Positions 11,456 through 22,329 of a stretch of DNA of 64,000 nucleotides are shown here, in pieces (positions within the stretch are counted from its first letter, which is position 1; every line of letters starts with the position of its first letter). The stretch lies in assembly GCA_015179125.1 (NCBI GenBank), contig WHVA01000448.1, positions 1-64,000 on the forward strand, in the 5' to 3' direction. This stretch comes from Gautieria morchelliformis (taxonomy: Eukaryota > Basidiomycota > Agaricomycetes > Gomphales > Gomphaceae). The translations under genes were made by a program, and so were the position numbers. The notes beneath the pieces were generated by a model that saw only the letters and a program-made list of their open reading frames with translations, made no database searches and was not told the DNA's origin.

Positions 11456-11905
11456 TGTCAGGGTTCACGCATTTCCTTCCACAAGTTTCTATTTCCTTCC
11501 ATGAGTTTCCGTTACCTTCCGTCAGTTTCCATAACCTTCCGTCACATTCCGTCACCTTCTGTCACACTCCGTCACATGTCACATTCCGTCACCTTCCGTA
11601 ACCTTCTACAAGTTTCCGTCTCCCCTATTATGTAAGCCTTGCCAGCGCTATAAGACTGTAGCCCGTGTGGTGGCGTTTCCTCAGCTTGATCTCTGAGGAT
11701 ACCCACTACACAGGCAAGTCCCCATGTATCTATCGTTGGTAGAGTTATAAACTGAGGATACCCACTACACAGTTGGTCATTGTCCTAGTATCGGCTCTTA
11801 TCTCCTTGAGTATCTTTGGTTGTGGCTTTGTCATTAGTGTTGCCCTCACACCTTAGCTTGGTGCTTGGGGACCACATCAAGTGTACATTCGTCTGATTTT
11901 TTACA
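11456..11905 (+). repeat. LTR-C (3' LTR of Gypsy-C)
   Basis: Starts TGTCAGGGTTC directly after a purine tract (GAGAGGGGGGTGA) and probably ends TTTTTTACA at 11905, about 450 bp. The first 160 bp are an irregular array of TTCCGTCAC/TTCCAT-like units. Further in, ACTGAGGATACCCACTACACAG occurs twice (about 11691 and 11751). The right border is inferred because no partner LTR is present. Confidence 0.7.
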
Positions 11906-12717
11906 CCATCGCAGGAGCCTGGAACTGGATCAGCATGCAAACAGTGCGGATGGTGGATGTGAAGGTTAGATATGGTGTGGCCTTAGTTATGCTTGCCATA
12001 ATTGGGTCCAGGAGACATGCATAAGTTGTGCATGCATTGGCGAGTTATTAGGGTAACTGAAAGAAAACACGGCACCAAACCTCGAAGAGCAAGTCATCGA
12101 GGACATCCAAGGTACTGGGAGCAAGATCTACACTCCAGGGAGACCGGGCACTTACCTTAATTATATACATTACGCACCGATAAGTTGCTGAGCAGAATTC
12201 TGCGTAGTATCTCTCCATGTCGGAAATCAGCTTCAATGAAGCAGGGGTAGTGTCTGCCAGGCCAGGGATCTGACCTTGATTCGGTTCAATTAAACACAAC
12301 ACATCTGGAAACAGTGACGTCTGGTGGTGAACAGTGGCAATCACCGGTGAACACCGCTGCCAGGAGGACATTGCGTCCGTTGCGCGAGACAGTCAAACAG
12401 CGATGGGTTTAAGTTGTGGACGCAGTGAGGGTGTCAGCAGATGGTGGATCACTGTTTGGCTGCAGGAGTCTCAGCTGAGTCTCCGAGAGACAGTCTCGCT
12501 CAGCAGACCCGATTCTCTGGCTGCCAGCAGCAGTTGACAGTTGCGAATAGAGTATATTAGTTTGTAGTAGAAATTATGTACGATAATCTCATATTATCGT
12601 ACAATAATATTGCTGCCCAGGGAAATAATATTTCCCACAGTTATTAGATGCACATGACTGACATGTGTTTAGGACCATATATTCCAAACTCGCTGCTCCA
12701 TCCTCGCTGCTCTCCTT
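11906..12717. other. No recognisable gene
   Basis: I see no supported coding region here. It probably combines flank of Gypsy-C with the 5' part of the Harbinger remnant. The one clear structure is the 10-bp inverted repeat at 12578-12602. Confidence 0.6.
12578..12602. repeat. Perfect 10-bp inverted repeat
   Basis: GTACGATAAT and ATTATCGTAC flank a 5-nt CTCAT spacer in AT-rich DNA about 115 bp upstream of the Harbinger-like reading frame. It could be a hairpin, a regulatory site or part of a transposon end. No partner was found on the far side of the transposase. Confidence 0.6.
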
Positions 12718-13728
12718 ATGCCTACTGTCAACCTCCACTGGCGAAAGACACTTCTTGCCACTGTTGTGCCCCTCCTCCTCCTGCAACAGTGTACTCCTGG
12801 CTCTGGGATACACCCCTCTGGCACCACAACCACTGAACCGACCAATGACCTGACCCCTGACAACGCTCTTGCCATCTCAGTCATCTACAGTTCTTTGCCC
12901 AAGGTGGTCCCACACCTGGAACAGGGGGACGAGCAGATAATGCCGGAGTACCTCCGGCTGATGAGTGAGGCCAAGTGCATCTGGAGGTTCAGGTGAGTAT
13001 ACACTAGTACATGTGAACGCTTGAACAAACTCACAAAAGCACACACATTAGGTTTACAGCAAGGGAACTTCAGCTCCTTGCAGATCTTTTGCAGCTCCCA
13101 AAACCTCTCATCACAGCCTCCGGGTGCCGCGCAAGTGCCCTCGAGGTGATCTCACTTCTTTGTGCACGCCTGCGGAGCCCAGAGGACCAGTGGTCTTTAT
13201 CCACAAAGTACCACCGTCCTCAGTGCACTATCTCCCAAATCACCAATGAGACGGCCTCTTTCATCAATGCCCGGTGGGGCTTTCTCCTTGACTGGGACCG
13301 GCATGGGCTTCTGTCCCCAGAGAAGCTGGGCGAGTACGCCGATGCCCTTTATGATTTTGGAGCACCCTGTTGCAGCGTCTTCGGCTTCATTCATTGCATG
13401 ATCCGGCAGACGTGCTGGCAAGCTTGCCTACACCGGTTATAAGAAATGTCATGGGATGAAGTTTCAGGGGGCTGTTGTCCCCAACAGGTTGATTGTGCAT
13501 CTAGCTGGCCCATACAGGGCCCCACAGAATGACGCTGGAGTCCTGAAGGAGAGCTCACTGCTCCAGAATCTCGAGCAGTATGTGATTCAGCCTAGGTCAC
13601 GGGAAGGGGATGCACCCGGGGATCGTTATTTCCAGGTGTATGGTGATTCAGCTTATGGGGTGAGCCCCTTTATAGTGAGTCCGTATTCCACCGTGAATGT
13701 GCTTACCCCAGAACTGACAGAGTATTAA
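12718..13728 (+). pseudogene. Harbinger-type (PIF) DDE transposase remnant
   Basis: Exon 1 (12718-12992) is joined by a canonical 59-nt intron (12993-13051, GTGAGT..TTAG) to exon 2 (CIWRF-RFTARELQLL, LEVISLLCARLR). The downstream part has GPYRAPQNDAG and VYGDSAYGVSP, the second catalytic aspartate region of DDE_Tnp_4 transposases. The first catalytic position, normally GFIDG, reads GFIHC, so the aspartate is lost. A frameshift near 13430 separates the two halves. The protein ends abruptly after ELTEY at 13728, where the C-terminus with the third catalytic residue is replaced by the duplicated secreted-gene segment. It is inactive. Confidence 0.85.
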
Positions 13729-13738
13729 GTCTCGAAAT

Positions 13739-15550
13739 GCGCCGACGGAGAGCGACCAGCGCCAGCAGTGCTCGGGGTGAGTAGACTATTATATGCCTGC
13801 GCGCATCGGATGTGTGAATCTGCCCATGTCTTTCAGTCATCGGTGGTTGTCAGGTGGTCGCGTCCACAAACAATGGTACGTCAGCCGTTGTCTGTGTACC
13901 TGGAGCGTGGAGGTAACTGGGCTTGCCAGGCGCCAGCAAGTATACGGCACAAGTTGTTCCGCACATGATGTTTGACTTCAACAGCGCCAACGGAAACAGT
14001 TTCATCCTGTCCCTACCCTCTCTTGTGCTTAAGCCGAAGGGTTCCATCAGTGAGCGCCACTGTGGTCTCGGAACCTGCCATCTGATCACATTGTCTAGCG
14101 GAGCATCTATTCGAGTTCCAGATCTTTACCCAATTCATCACTGCGCTCTCGGCTGATCCTCTTAATGCGAACCTTGGTGGCTGCACATGGTGCTGACACT
14201 TCCCCCTGATGTGTGGACTGGCTATCTGACGAATGCGCTCATAGGCTCATGACGAATTTCTATGCCGGGGGTGCCAACTCGCCAGCGCAAGCCGTCGTCA
14301 ACCGCATCGACTCCATTTCCAATATGGGTCTGCTCTTCTCCCTGAGATCCGTATGCTGAGACTGATTCCCGCGGTTCAGTGTATGCCTCGAATTTCATAA
14401 ATTCAGCAAAGCTGGCCGTGTGAGTGGCCCTACGTACAATTTTATGCTGCTTTTGTTGCTTATGGCGCGGAGTCGGTCAGCATTGGCCACCAGTCCAATG
14501 TGGGGAGGACTGGCTTGATAGACGGCTTCCTGCCAACAAACAGTCAAGCCGCACGGAAGAAGATCGAGATGCTCATCCGCGCGTTCGGGGCATTTCCCAA
14601 CTGTGAGTGTCGTCTCATTTCCGCGGTCTCTTACGCCCCCTCACGCCCCTTCTCCTGACTTCATACTCCCCTGGCAGATATGAATGATAATGCCGCGGCA
14701 TATCAAAGCACCGCCCGGGATATCATCACCATCCTGCAGGGGTTCGACCGCACGACCAAAAGCGCAGCGAGCCCACCAGTCGCCGTGCAATTTTATGACT
14801 TCTTAGCGACCCACGTGTCTCAATATTCTGGCGACGCGCAGTCGTTTGGGACAAAGCTGGCCACCTCGTATGACGCGAAAGTGATTGCGACGAACCAAAA
14901 ATGCGTAAGCATCGATGCGACAAAGGCGAGATATTATTTGGCCTTGTGATTTCACCCCGGAGCTCAAGTGCTATCCGCAGATGATCAAGGACCTCCAGGA
15001 GTCCTTCCCATTCTTGAATTCGCCCAATCTCCTCCCGAGCCGCCCGCTCTGCTTCCCGGACACATCTCCAGGCTTGTTTGGCTTCGCCCAGGGTGGGCCC
15101 TCGTTAGCAGCGACAATAATCAATGGTGTCGCGAACGGTGTGGACATGAAGGTGAACTTCCTCGCGCCGTCGGTTGGCCAATTCTAAGTCTTCACTCTGC
15201 TGTCCGCCAACGGCATCCCGTCACCGGCATGCGCAGCCGTCGGGGTGAGTGCACAATACCATTACTGATAGTCTCTCTTGACGAATACACCAATGGCGCC
15301 GAACCAGGATATCCAGGCGGGGACCACCGCACCCTCACCGCCACTCTTCGAGCTGAGTTGCAGCACACGGCGGTTGACGGTCGTGAGCGGCGGGACTACG
15401 TTGGGGAGCTGCCAACTGATCACGCACACGGACGGGGCTGAGCCAGATCTGTTATGCGGACCGTCGGGCCCGACGGTGCAGCAGTGTAGCTACCTTGAAT
15501 TTGGTGGGCGTGACGGCTACGCATGTGGACCTGAAATGAATGCCAACGTG
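13739..15550 (+). pseudogene. Unrecognised secreted-type gene, copy 1 (3' part)
   Basis: Paralogue of 20035-21860. Retained GT..AG introns include one at about 13780-13842 and one starting GTACGTCAG near 13875. Recognisable exons read GASKYTAQVVPHMMFDFNSANGNSF, AYQSTARDIITILQGFDRTTKSAASP and CDFTPELKCYPQM ... SPNLLPSRPLCFPD. The reading frame breaks repeatedly between about 14100 and 14450. The 5' half of the gene (signal peptide, Ser/Thr-rich part) is missing, because the segment begins directly beside the truncated Harbinger transposase. I do not recognise the family. Confidence 0.55.
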
Positions 15551-15755
15551 AGCAGGTACGTGTTGGTCTTGCCATGCGGATTTTTAAGAGAAGGAGGGGT
15601 GGGGGGCTGTATATACAATCATAAGCCAGCCCCTCACAGAATCTCAACGTAAGGAGCCGGAGGCTGGCGTAGGCTTCTACACACTGCCTTGTAAACACAC
15701 TTGGCGTATCGCGTACCCCACATGTACCGAATGCGAGAAAAACCCTAATCAAGGG
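13739..15755 (+). repeat. Segmental duplication, copy 1
   Basis: About 2.0 kb aligning by eye with 20035-22058 in the same orientation, from CGCCGACGGAGAGCGACCAG to the shared ACATGTACCGAATGCGAG tail. Both exons and introns are conserved, so this is a DNA-level duplication rather than a retrocopy. Confidence 0.85.
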
Positions 15756-15759
15756 ACCC

Positions 15760-17690
15760 ACAAAGTGCTCTAAGAATTTTGCAATGGGAATGTGAATCGG
15801 CGGCGTTCTGAACCAAGATGTGAAAACACTTCCAACTTTGAGAAGGTGTGGTGTCCGTGTATTCGGAATCGCATGTCCACTGATAAATATACTGGCACCT
15901 CTGACTGACTCCATGGCACTAGCTGCCCAGGGGGCGGTGTCGAGCTGGAGAAGGGCTGGGGCGAGTAAAAAATTGGGACGACTGCGATTGCACGCAGGGG
16001 GTAGGAGGCTTCCCGCATGGGATTGTGCCTGGTATGATGTCACGGTGATATACATGAATGTTTGACGGTAAAGCTATCAGAGTAGTACGAGGGCTGGTAT
16101 CTTGTCCGGTCGCAGGCCGAGGTACCGACAAACTGGAAGCACGGTTAGCAGGCAAGCCAGGGATTCAGGACTGGCACCCGCAGTGGGTTGCATCTGCATG
16201 GGAGTGTGGATCAGTTTGCACGTGGTAATACCTCCACTCATCAGATGCTGGATGTGACGACAATAAAGAATGTGCAGCACGCTGTGGCGGCCGCTATATC
16301 CTGGCCTTGGCCTGGCGCCTGTCTGTTTGAGTGAATACTCCATGCACGAATATCATATTATACACCTCAAAGGTTTCAGTGGCGAAGAGCGTCGCGGGGC
16401 CGAGACGTCGGATATGATCGGGGAGGTGCAATAACAAATGAATTTTGGGCTTGTTGAACTACCGTGATCAAATCTGTTGACCAAACCACCGGAAGAATTT
16501 CATTGGAATTATCACTGAAATCCGGCGAGCAGAAAAATCCGTGGTTTGTTTCAATGGGGGCTGTTTCAGTGGGTCGACTATCCACAGTGAAGTGTGTCTG
16601 CGCTCACCGACCCATTGTGCAGTCTAAGTCCTGCCTGTGTATCTGCAATCTTTGTGATTAAGAATTCACACCCAATGAATATTAAATATTAATACTTGAT
16701 TCTCCTCCTAGTTTGCGCTATAATTAAAAATGCCAAGCCGACTCCGCGGCCAAGCCGGTCGTTTCGGCTGAAAGTGGGAAGCCGAATGAACTGTGATCGG
16801 GATGTACCAGGGAATGGGGAGCGGCTGGAGCGTGAAAATTAATTATCTTCTCAGAACAAATGGCCAGCATCTTTTTCATCTTTTTTAATTATCCAGTTTT
16901 ACGTCTTTTGGGGCAGCGCCCTATGTAGGACCGTGACGACGATGAATACAGCTCCCTATCCTATTCTCCATTCCTCGAGCCTTCTTGAAAACTTGCACAC
17001 CATGTGTGCACATGATGTGTATTAGACCCAGGACGGTATCGTGCATGGTCACTCAAAGCATGTGATCCCTACTAACGGCAATAGTAGTGCCTTGTTTCAG
17101 AACCATTGCAGCCAGCATGGGGATCCGGATCTTCGAGAGAACGAGAGAGACTCGGGGCTCCTGGCAATGTCATCACAGTGACGTAATTGGGACGATGTAC
17201 TCTACCAGGTTCAACGTTCCAACATCGACCGTCGACCAAGGGTTTGGTTTTACTGTGCCTACTTGTTACTGCCAGTCACGGTACTAAATGCCTGCTGTAC
17301 GATTTTGACCAATACCTCAGTCCCATTTGGTATGGCAAGAAAATGTTGGTGAGACGGTCGCTTGAGAGCGACTGGAAGGGATCGATTCAGAGTATCGTTA
17401 CACAATGCTATGGTTGGCGCTGCTTAATTGGGTTAGCCGCGGCCCTCACTTTGCTGAAAGCAACTTTTGACTTCTAGGTTTATTGTCACCTGCATGTGCC
17501 GTGACAAACCTTAAACTTCGAGTCCTATCTGGAGTGCCCTGGAAATTACTTGCTATGTGTGTTATTTTGTTCAGCTGACGAACCACTCTGCAGGCTAGGT
17601 TTGACGTGCACCTACGCTCTTCGATGTTGGATGTCGGGATTTTGAGTTAGGCCCTGTCCACTGTGTGTACTGAGTCTGACTGCCTTACAC
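15760..17690. other. No recognisable gene
   Basis: Nothing here could be supported as coding; the open frames are short and lack family motifs. At 16545-16592 a short segment (TTTCAATGGGGGCTGTTTCA ... CTATCCACAGTG) recurs inverted near 30160-30260 and in weaker form near 34000-34096. Confidence 0.55.
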
Positions 17691-17704
17691 TCAGGAAACG
17701 GTGA

Positions 17705-18032
17705 TCGTAGCAACTTTGGAGCTTTATGTCCTGAGGGACGACATAACCAGCATTTTCCTGTCGGAGTCCAAGTCATAACATGACTCTTCTCCAAGGGAAT
17801 GAATCATTTTTTGTCATAACGACCCTTAGGCTGTTGACTTCCGTGTCATAACGTGCCTCTCCTCGAAGGGAATCAATCATTTCTTGTCATAACGACACTA
17901 GGCTGCACCCAGTGATGTAGCAACTTTGGAGCTTCAGGTTTATGTCCTGAGGAAAGCCATAGCCATCATCCTCCTGTCGGATTCCATGTCATAACTCCGA
18001 GGGAATGTTGTCATAACCACCGTAGGCTGCAT
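17705..18032 (+). repeat. Irregular direct repeats with GTCATAAC core
   Basis: Two unit types alternate. One reads GTAGCAACTTTGGAGCTT ... CTGTCGGA (about 17708 and 17915). The other reads TCATAAC ... AAGGGAAT ... TTGTCATAACGAC ... TAGGCTG (about 17773, 17846 and, shortened, 17990). The array ends about 65 bp before the signal-peptide ORF at 18097. Confidence 0.7.
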
Positions 18033-18096
18033 CCGCCTCTTCCTGGCACCATAAAATGTTTTCGTATCAAGTCCAGTTTAGATCTCTGACCCCGCC

Positions 18097-18770
18097 ATGC
18101 TCCTCTCCCTCTTTCTCGGTTTCCTTTTGCCACAGCTCGTAACTTCTGGGACCGTATCCAGCACCACCTTCCTTGCCCCACGCTTTTCCTCTCACTGCGT
18201 CTCTCATAATGCCGATCCGTCTTGCACACCACTCATTGGCTCATGCATGGACCAAATAACAACCGCCGTTGGTCCATTTTTCAGTCTGGAACGTAGATGT
18301 CCGATACTAGTCTTCTTGCCTAGAACATCAATAATTCATGGTCAATCCGGAGCTGTGTTGCTGCTGCTACTTGCTACGGTGTATGTATCAGTGATTCGGG
18401 GCCGCCGCATCTCATCATCTCCTGAAAGGGTGGGAATCTCATTGGTGCCGTATGCTGCCAAACCGGACTTTGCCCTCACCCTACCCACGAATTAAGCCTG
18501 GACTATGTCAATGCAAGTGTAACCTCCTTCCTCTCTTGTACTGGGATCAATGTCGCTTTGCTACAGGTATATGCACCTATTGTTGGCAGCTGTGCCTTCG
18601 CAAGTGGAGGGTGTCCCATCACCCAAAGTGAGTTGCGTATTGGTCGTGCTGCACGTAACTCACGGTATACGCAGAGAAATACATAGACTTTTACTACGGC
18701 AGTATCTCCGCCATCAACTCTACCATCTTTCCTGTGTTCATCGATTTCATGTGCTCTTCCCAACCCCATC
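18097..18770 (+). CDS. Possible N-terminal exons of a secreted protein
   Basis: Opens with MLLSLFLGFLLPQLVTSG, a good secretory signal peptide. Farther on, one frame reads LDYVNASVTSFLSCTGINVAL ... CAFASGGCPITQ, then a 45-nt GTGAGT..CGCAG intron (about 18629-18673), then KKYIDFYYGSISAINSTIFPVFIDF. The first frame stops at 18495, so at least one further intron or a frameshift lies between. It may be the 5' end of the gene whose later exons form copy 2 at 19209-21860. No known family is recognised and the exact exon borders are unproven. Confidence 0.4.
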
Positions 18771-19030
18771 TCTTACGTTCATCACAGTTCGTCAAGTATC
18801 GTCATAGCCCTTTGGTCATCCATAGTTTCTTGGACTGGAGTATGTCTTTTCATCTATATACTCGGGCATCCTCACATCCTTCTCAGTTCTGCGGTTCCAA
18901 TTGTAGTACAGGATCCGTTCCATATTTGAACTTTAACGATTGGCTCCATCTTTCCTCGTCGTTCACCCCAGTACGTACGTTTTTTTGCGTGCTCCAATCC
19001 CCCGTGTTTAATGTTATTCCAAGCCTGACA

Positions 19031-19102
19031 ATGGAACCCACATATCGCATGGAATCCACCCATCGCATGGAACCCACCCATCGCATGGAACCCACCCATC
19101 GC
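19031..19102 (+). repeat. 18-bp minisatellite, four copies
   Basis: Units ATGGAACCCACCCATCGC, with two variants, run head to tail four times. In one frame they translate as repeated MEPTHR hexapeptides. They lie in what is probably an intron or spacer of the secreted-type gene. Confidence 0.9.
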
Positions 19103-19208
19103 AAGCCGCTCCAACGGGAACGAATGACCAACCCATCACATTTACTCCCTTTAGTCAGTCGCTAATGTGGCGATCACGATATGCCTTGTCTCATCTTATA
19201 TTGCTCAG

Positions 19209-21860
19209 ACTCGAACCCAGTCCCTCCCAGCGGCGCCCTCACGGAGACTTTTGTAGCCCCCGGCACCACCATTGTATTCAGCATGCCTACGGCGCTTACG
19301 ACAGTCATTCTTGGAACTCCAACGGTCATAAAGACCTTGACCACGCCCGTAGTCCAAACAGTCTCAGGCGTGCCAACGACGGTGACGTCTCTGACTACTG
19401 TTAACGCCACGACCGTGCTTGCCGTGACTGTCAAACCAGGCGGTCAAGTAGCCGGTTCGGAGCCTGCGAAGGTCTCTCAACAAACTGGGGGTGTCGCTCC
19501 CACTTTCAGTAAGTTGTGAGGAATTGCGAGCTCAAAATCTCATAAGCAATCGTAGATTCGAACCCGCTGCCGCCATCGGGCGCATCCACCCTGTTGAGTG
19601 TACTTTCTCCAATTTCCGTACTGATATCACTCATACCTCAGAACCTAGGACGTTTACAGGACCTGCAGGATACTCCACAGCCGTGCCCGTTCCGACGTCT
19701 AGCTCGACCACAATCCCCATTGGCGCTATATTTGGCGGCGGGGAGATCATCCTGGGCCCTTTAGGTATCATTCTCGGCAATCTTCCAGCCGGTGTCGTGG
19801 AGGTTGGCGGCTTGTATCCGGTGCCCCGCCCCCCCGCAGGCGGCGGAGGGCCCACCCCCACATCGAACCCTAGCACCTCTTCGTCTTCTTCCACTATGTC
19901 CTCGACCTCGTCATCCGCAGCTTGCACGCCTATAGCGGTATCATGTGATACAGAGTGTTATGGAGATTTTGGCCTTACTAGCGACTTTATTTCGGACATG
20001 GACCTGAACAATGATGACGACCTCTCTATCGGCGCCCGCCGACGGAGAGCGACCAGCGACAGGCGTCGGGGTGAGTCGTCCATTAGTTGCCTGCGCCCAT
20101 CGGAGGTGTGAATCTGCCTATGCCTTGCAGCCATCAATGGTTGTCAGACGGTCAAAACCACGAGCGACGGTACGTCAGCCGCTGTCTGTGTACCTGCAGC
20201 GTTGAAGTAACTGGGCTCGCCAGGCGCCAAGACGTACACGAGAAAAAGTGTTACGCACAAGATGTTTGATTTCAGCAGCGCCGACGGAAACAGTTTCAGC
20301 CTAAAATCATCCTTTCCTGAGCTTAAGCCGAAGGACGCCATCAGTGAGCGCCGCTGAGGTCTCGGAAGGTAACCTCCCATCTGATCACATTGTCCAGCGG
20401 AGCATCTATTCGAGTTCCAGATCTTCACCCAGTTCGTCACTGCGTTCTCGGCTGATCCTCGTAATGCGAAACTTGGTGGCTGCACATGGTGCTGGACACC
20501 TGTCCCTGATGTGTGGACTGGCTCTGACCAATGCGCTCTAGGCTCACGACAAATTTCTATGCCGGGGGTACCAAATCGCCAGCGCAAGCCGTCATCGACC
20601 GCATCGACTCCATTTCCAATATGGGTCTGCTCTTCTCCCTGAGATCCGTATGCTGAGACTGATTCCCGCGGTTCAGTATATGCCTCGAATTACATAAATT
20701 CAGCAAAGCTGGCCGTGTGAGTCGCCCTCCACACAATTCATGATCCTTATGTCGCTTATGGTGCGGGATCGGGCAGCATCGGCCACCATTCCAATGTGGG
20801 AAGGACTGGCTTGATGAAGGGGTTCCCGTCAGGCAACATCGCAGGGAAGGCGGCGAAGGAAGCACGGAGGAAGACTGAGATGCTCATCCGCGCGTTCGGG
20901 GCATTTCCCGAATGTGAGTGTGGTCTCATCTCCGCGGTCTCTTACGCCCCCTCACGCCCCTTCTGCTGCCGTCACACCTCCCTTGTAGACATGGATCTTA
21001 ATGCCGCCGCATATCAAAGCACCGCCCAGGATATCATCACTACGCTGCAGGGGTTCGACCGCACGACCAAAAGCGTAGCGAACCCGCCAGTCGCCGTGCA
21101 ATTTTATGAATTCTTGGCGACCCACGTGTCTCAATATTCTGACGACGCGAAGTCATCTGGGAAGAAGGTGGCCGAGTCGTATAACAAGAAAGTGATTGCG
21201 ACTAACCCAAAGTGCACAAGCATCAATGCGGCGAAGGCGAGATATTATTTGGCCTTGTGATTTCACCCCGGAGCTCAAGTGCTGCCCGCAGATGATCGGG
21301 GACATCCAGCAGTCCCCCTCAATCCTGAAGTGGCCCAATCTCCTCCCGAACCGCCCGCTCTGCTTCCCGGACACATCTCCAGGCTTACTTGGCTTCGACC
21401 AGAGTAAGACCTCGTTTCCAGGGACGATCATCGACGGTGTCGTGAACGGTGTGAACATGAAGGTGAACCTCAGGCCGGCGGCCGACGAATTCCTAGTCTT
21501 CACCCCGCTGTCCGCCATGGGCAACACGTCGCCGACATGCGCAGGCGTCGGGGTGAGTACACAATACCATCACCGCATGGTCCGTTGACGAATACACCAA
21601 TGGCGCTGCACCAGGAGATCTCTCCGGGGACCATCGCACCCTCACCGCCGCTCTTCGAACTGAGTTGCAGCACACGACGGTTGAAGGTCGTTATAGGCGG
21701 GACTACGTTGGGCAGCTGCCAACTGATCGCGCACACGGACGTGCCTCAGGACCTATCTCATGATCTGGTCTGCGGACCCTCGAGCACGGCAGTGCAGCAG
21801 TGCATGGCTAGCTGGAATTTGAAGGTTGCGCCTGTGGACTTGAAATGGGTGCCAACGTGA
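19209..21860 (+). pseudogene. Unrecognised secreted-type gene, copy 2
   Basis: Multi-exon sequence. An exon beginning (G)DSNPVPPSGALTETF is Thr/Val-rich. After a 47-nt intron (19509-19555) a similar exon start NSNPLPPSGAST follows, suggesting internal exon duplication. Then come a Gly/Pro/Ser-rich linker, an Asp-rich and RRRR stretch (SIGARRRRATSDRRR, a possible basic cleavage site), introns at 20071-20130 and 20170-20223, and the exons shared with copy 1 (MFDFSSADGNSF; AYQSTAQDIITTLQGFD; CDFTPELKC). It ends LKWVPT at 21860. Several stops and frame changes between 20290 and 20780 suggest decay. No family is recognised. Confidence 0.5.
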
Positions 21861-22058
21861 GCAGGTGTGTGCATGTATTGCCATGCGAAATTTGAGGGGC
21901 GCGGGGGAAGCAGTGTCTTCTCGCTCATATGTCCAATGTATATACAATCATAGGCGAGCCCTTCACCGAATCTCAACGCAAGTAGCCGCGGCCTTGTAAA
22001 CACATTGACGTATCGCGTACCCACATGTACCGAATGCGAGCAAAGCCCTAATCAGGGC
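20035..22058 (+). repeat. Segmental duplication, copy 2
   Basis: Partner of 13739-15755. Unlike copy 1 it continues upstream into the Ser/Thr-rich exons, so copy 2 is probably the source and copy 1 the truncated derivative. Confidence 0.85.
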
Positions 22059-22291
22059 ACTTGCCGCTCGATCTAGCTTCAACGGTATAAGTCAAATGAT
22101 GGCGTCATACTTTGACCGCGCTTTAGAAATTACTGTAATGTGACGCGTGACGATCATTCCCTGCTCAGCTGGCCGCGCTCGAAAGAGGCCAAATTAATTA
22201 AGGGAAGTACTGTATGGTAGCTAGTGGCTGCAGAACTCTAAGCTTTAAGCTTTCTATAGCCTCGGGAGGCCCCGAGGTTGCAATCATTACT

Positions 22292-22297
22292 TATAAG
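22292..22297 (+). promoter_or_regulatory. TATA-like element
   Basis: TATAAG lies 33 bases ahead of the ATG of the four-exon gene at 22330, just after a CTCGGG/CCCGAG hairpin (22261-22276). The spacing would leave almost no 5' untranslated region, so it is weak evidence. Confidence 0.3.
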
Positions 22298-22329
22298 GTG
22301 GCGTGCACCCTTTACCTTTAATTGTTGGC

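Larger units (their letters stand above)
6018..11905 (+). mobile_element. Gypsy-C chromovirus, 5'-truncated
   Basis: Plus-strand Ty3/Gypsy element with the order gag, protease, RT, RNase H, integrase, chromodomain, extra ORF, polypurine tract, LTR. The 5' LTR and primer site are absent: the sequence starts inside gag at the junction with Gypsy-A. The 3' LTR begins TGTCAGGG at 11456 after a GAGAGGGGGG tract. Without a second LTR the 3' border (about 11905) is inferred from the TTACA end shared with the neighbouring families. Confidence 0.9.

Noticed and set aside
15420..16055. 211-codon minus-strand frame
   Set aside because: Overlaps the 3' end and flank of the duplicated gene; no motif, no splice logic, and not conserved as an open frame in the second copy.
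19031..19102. Short regular repeats resembling a CRISPR array
   Set aside because: Perfect head-to-tail 18-bp units without spacers, in a eukaryotic context.
19556..19575. tRNA B-box-like GGTTCGAAT on the minus strand
   Set aside because: No A box, cloverleaf or terminator; it is the start of a repeated exon.
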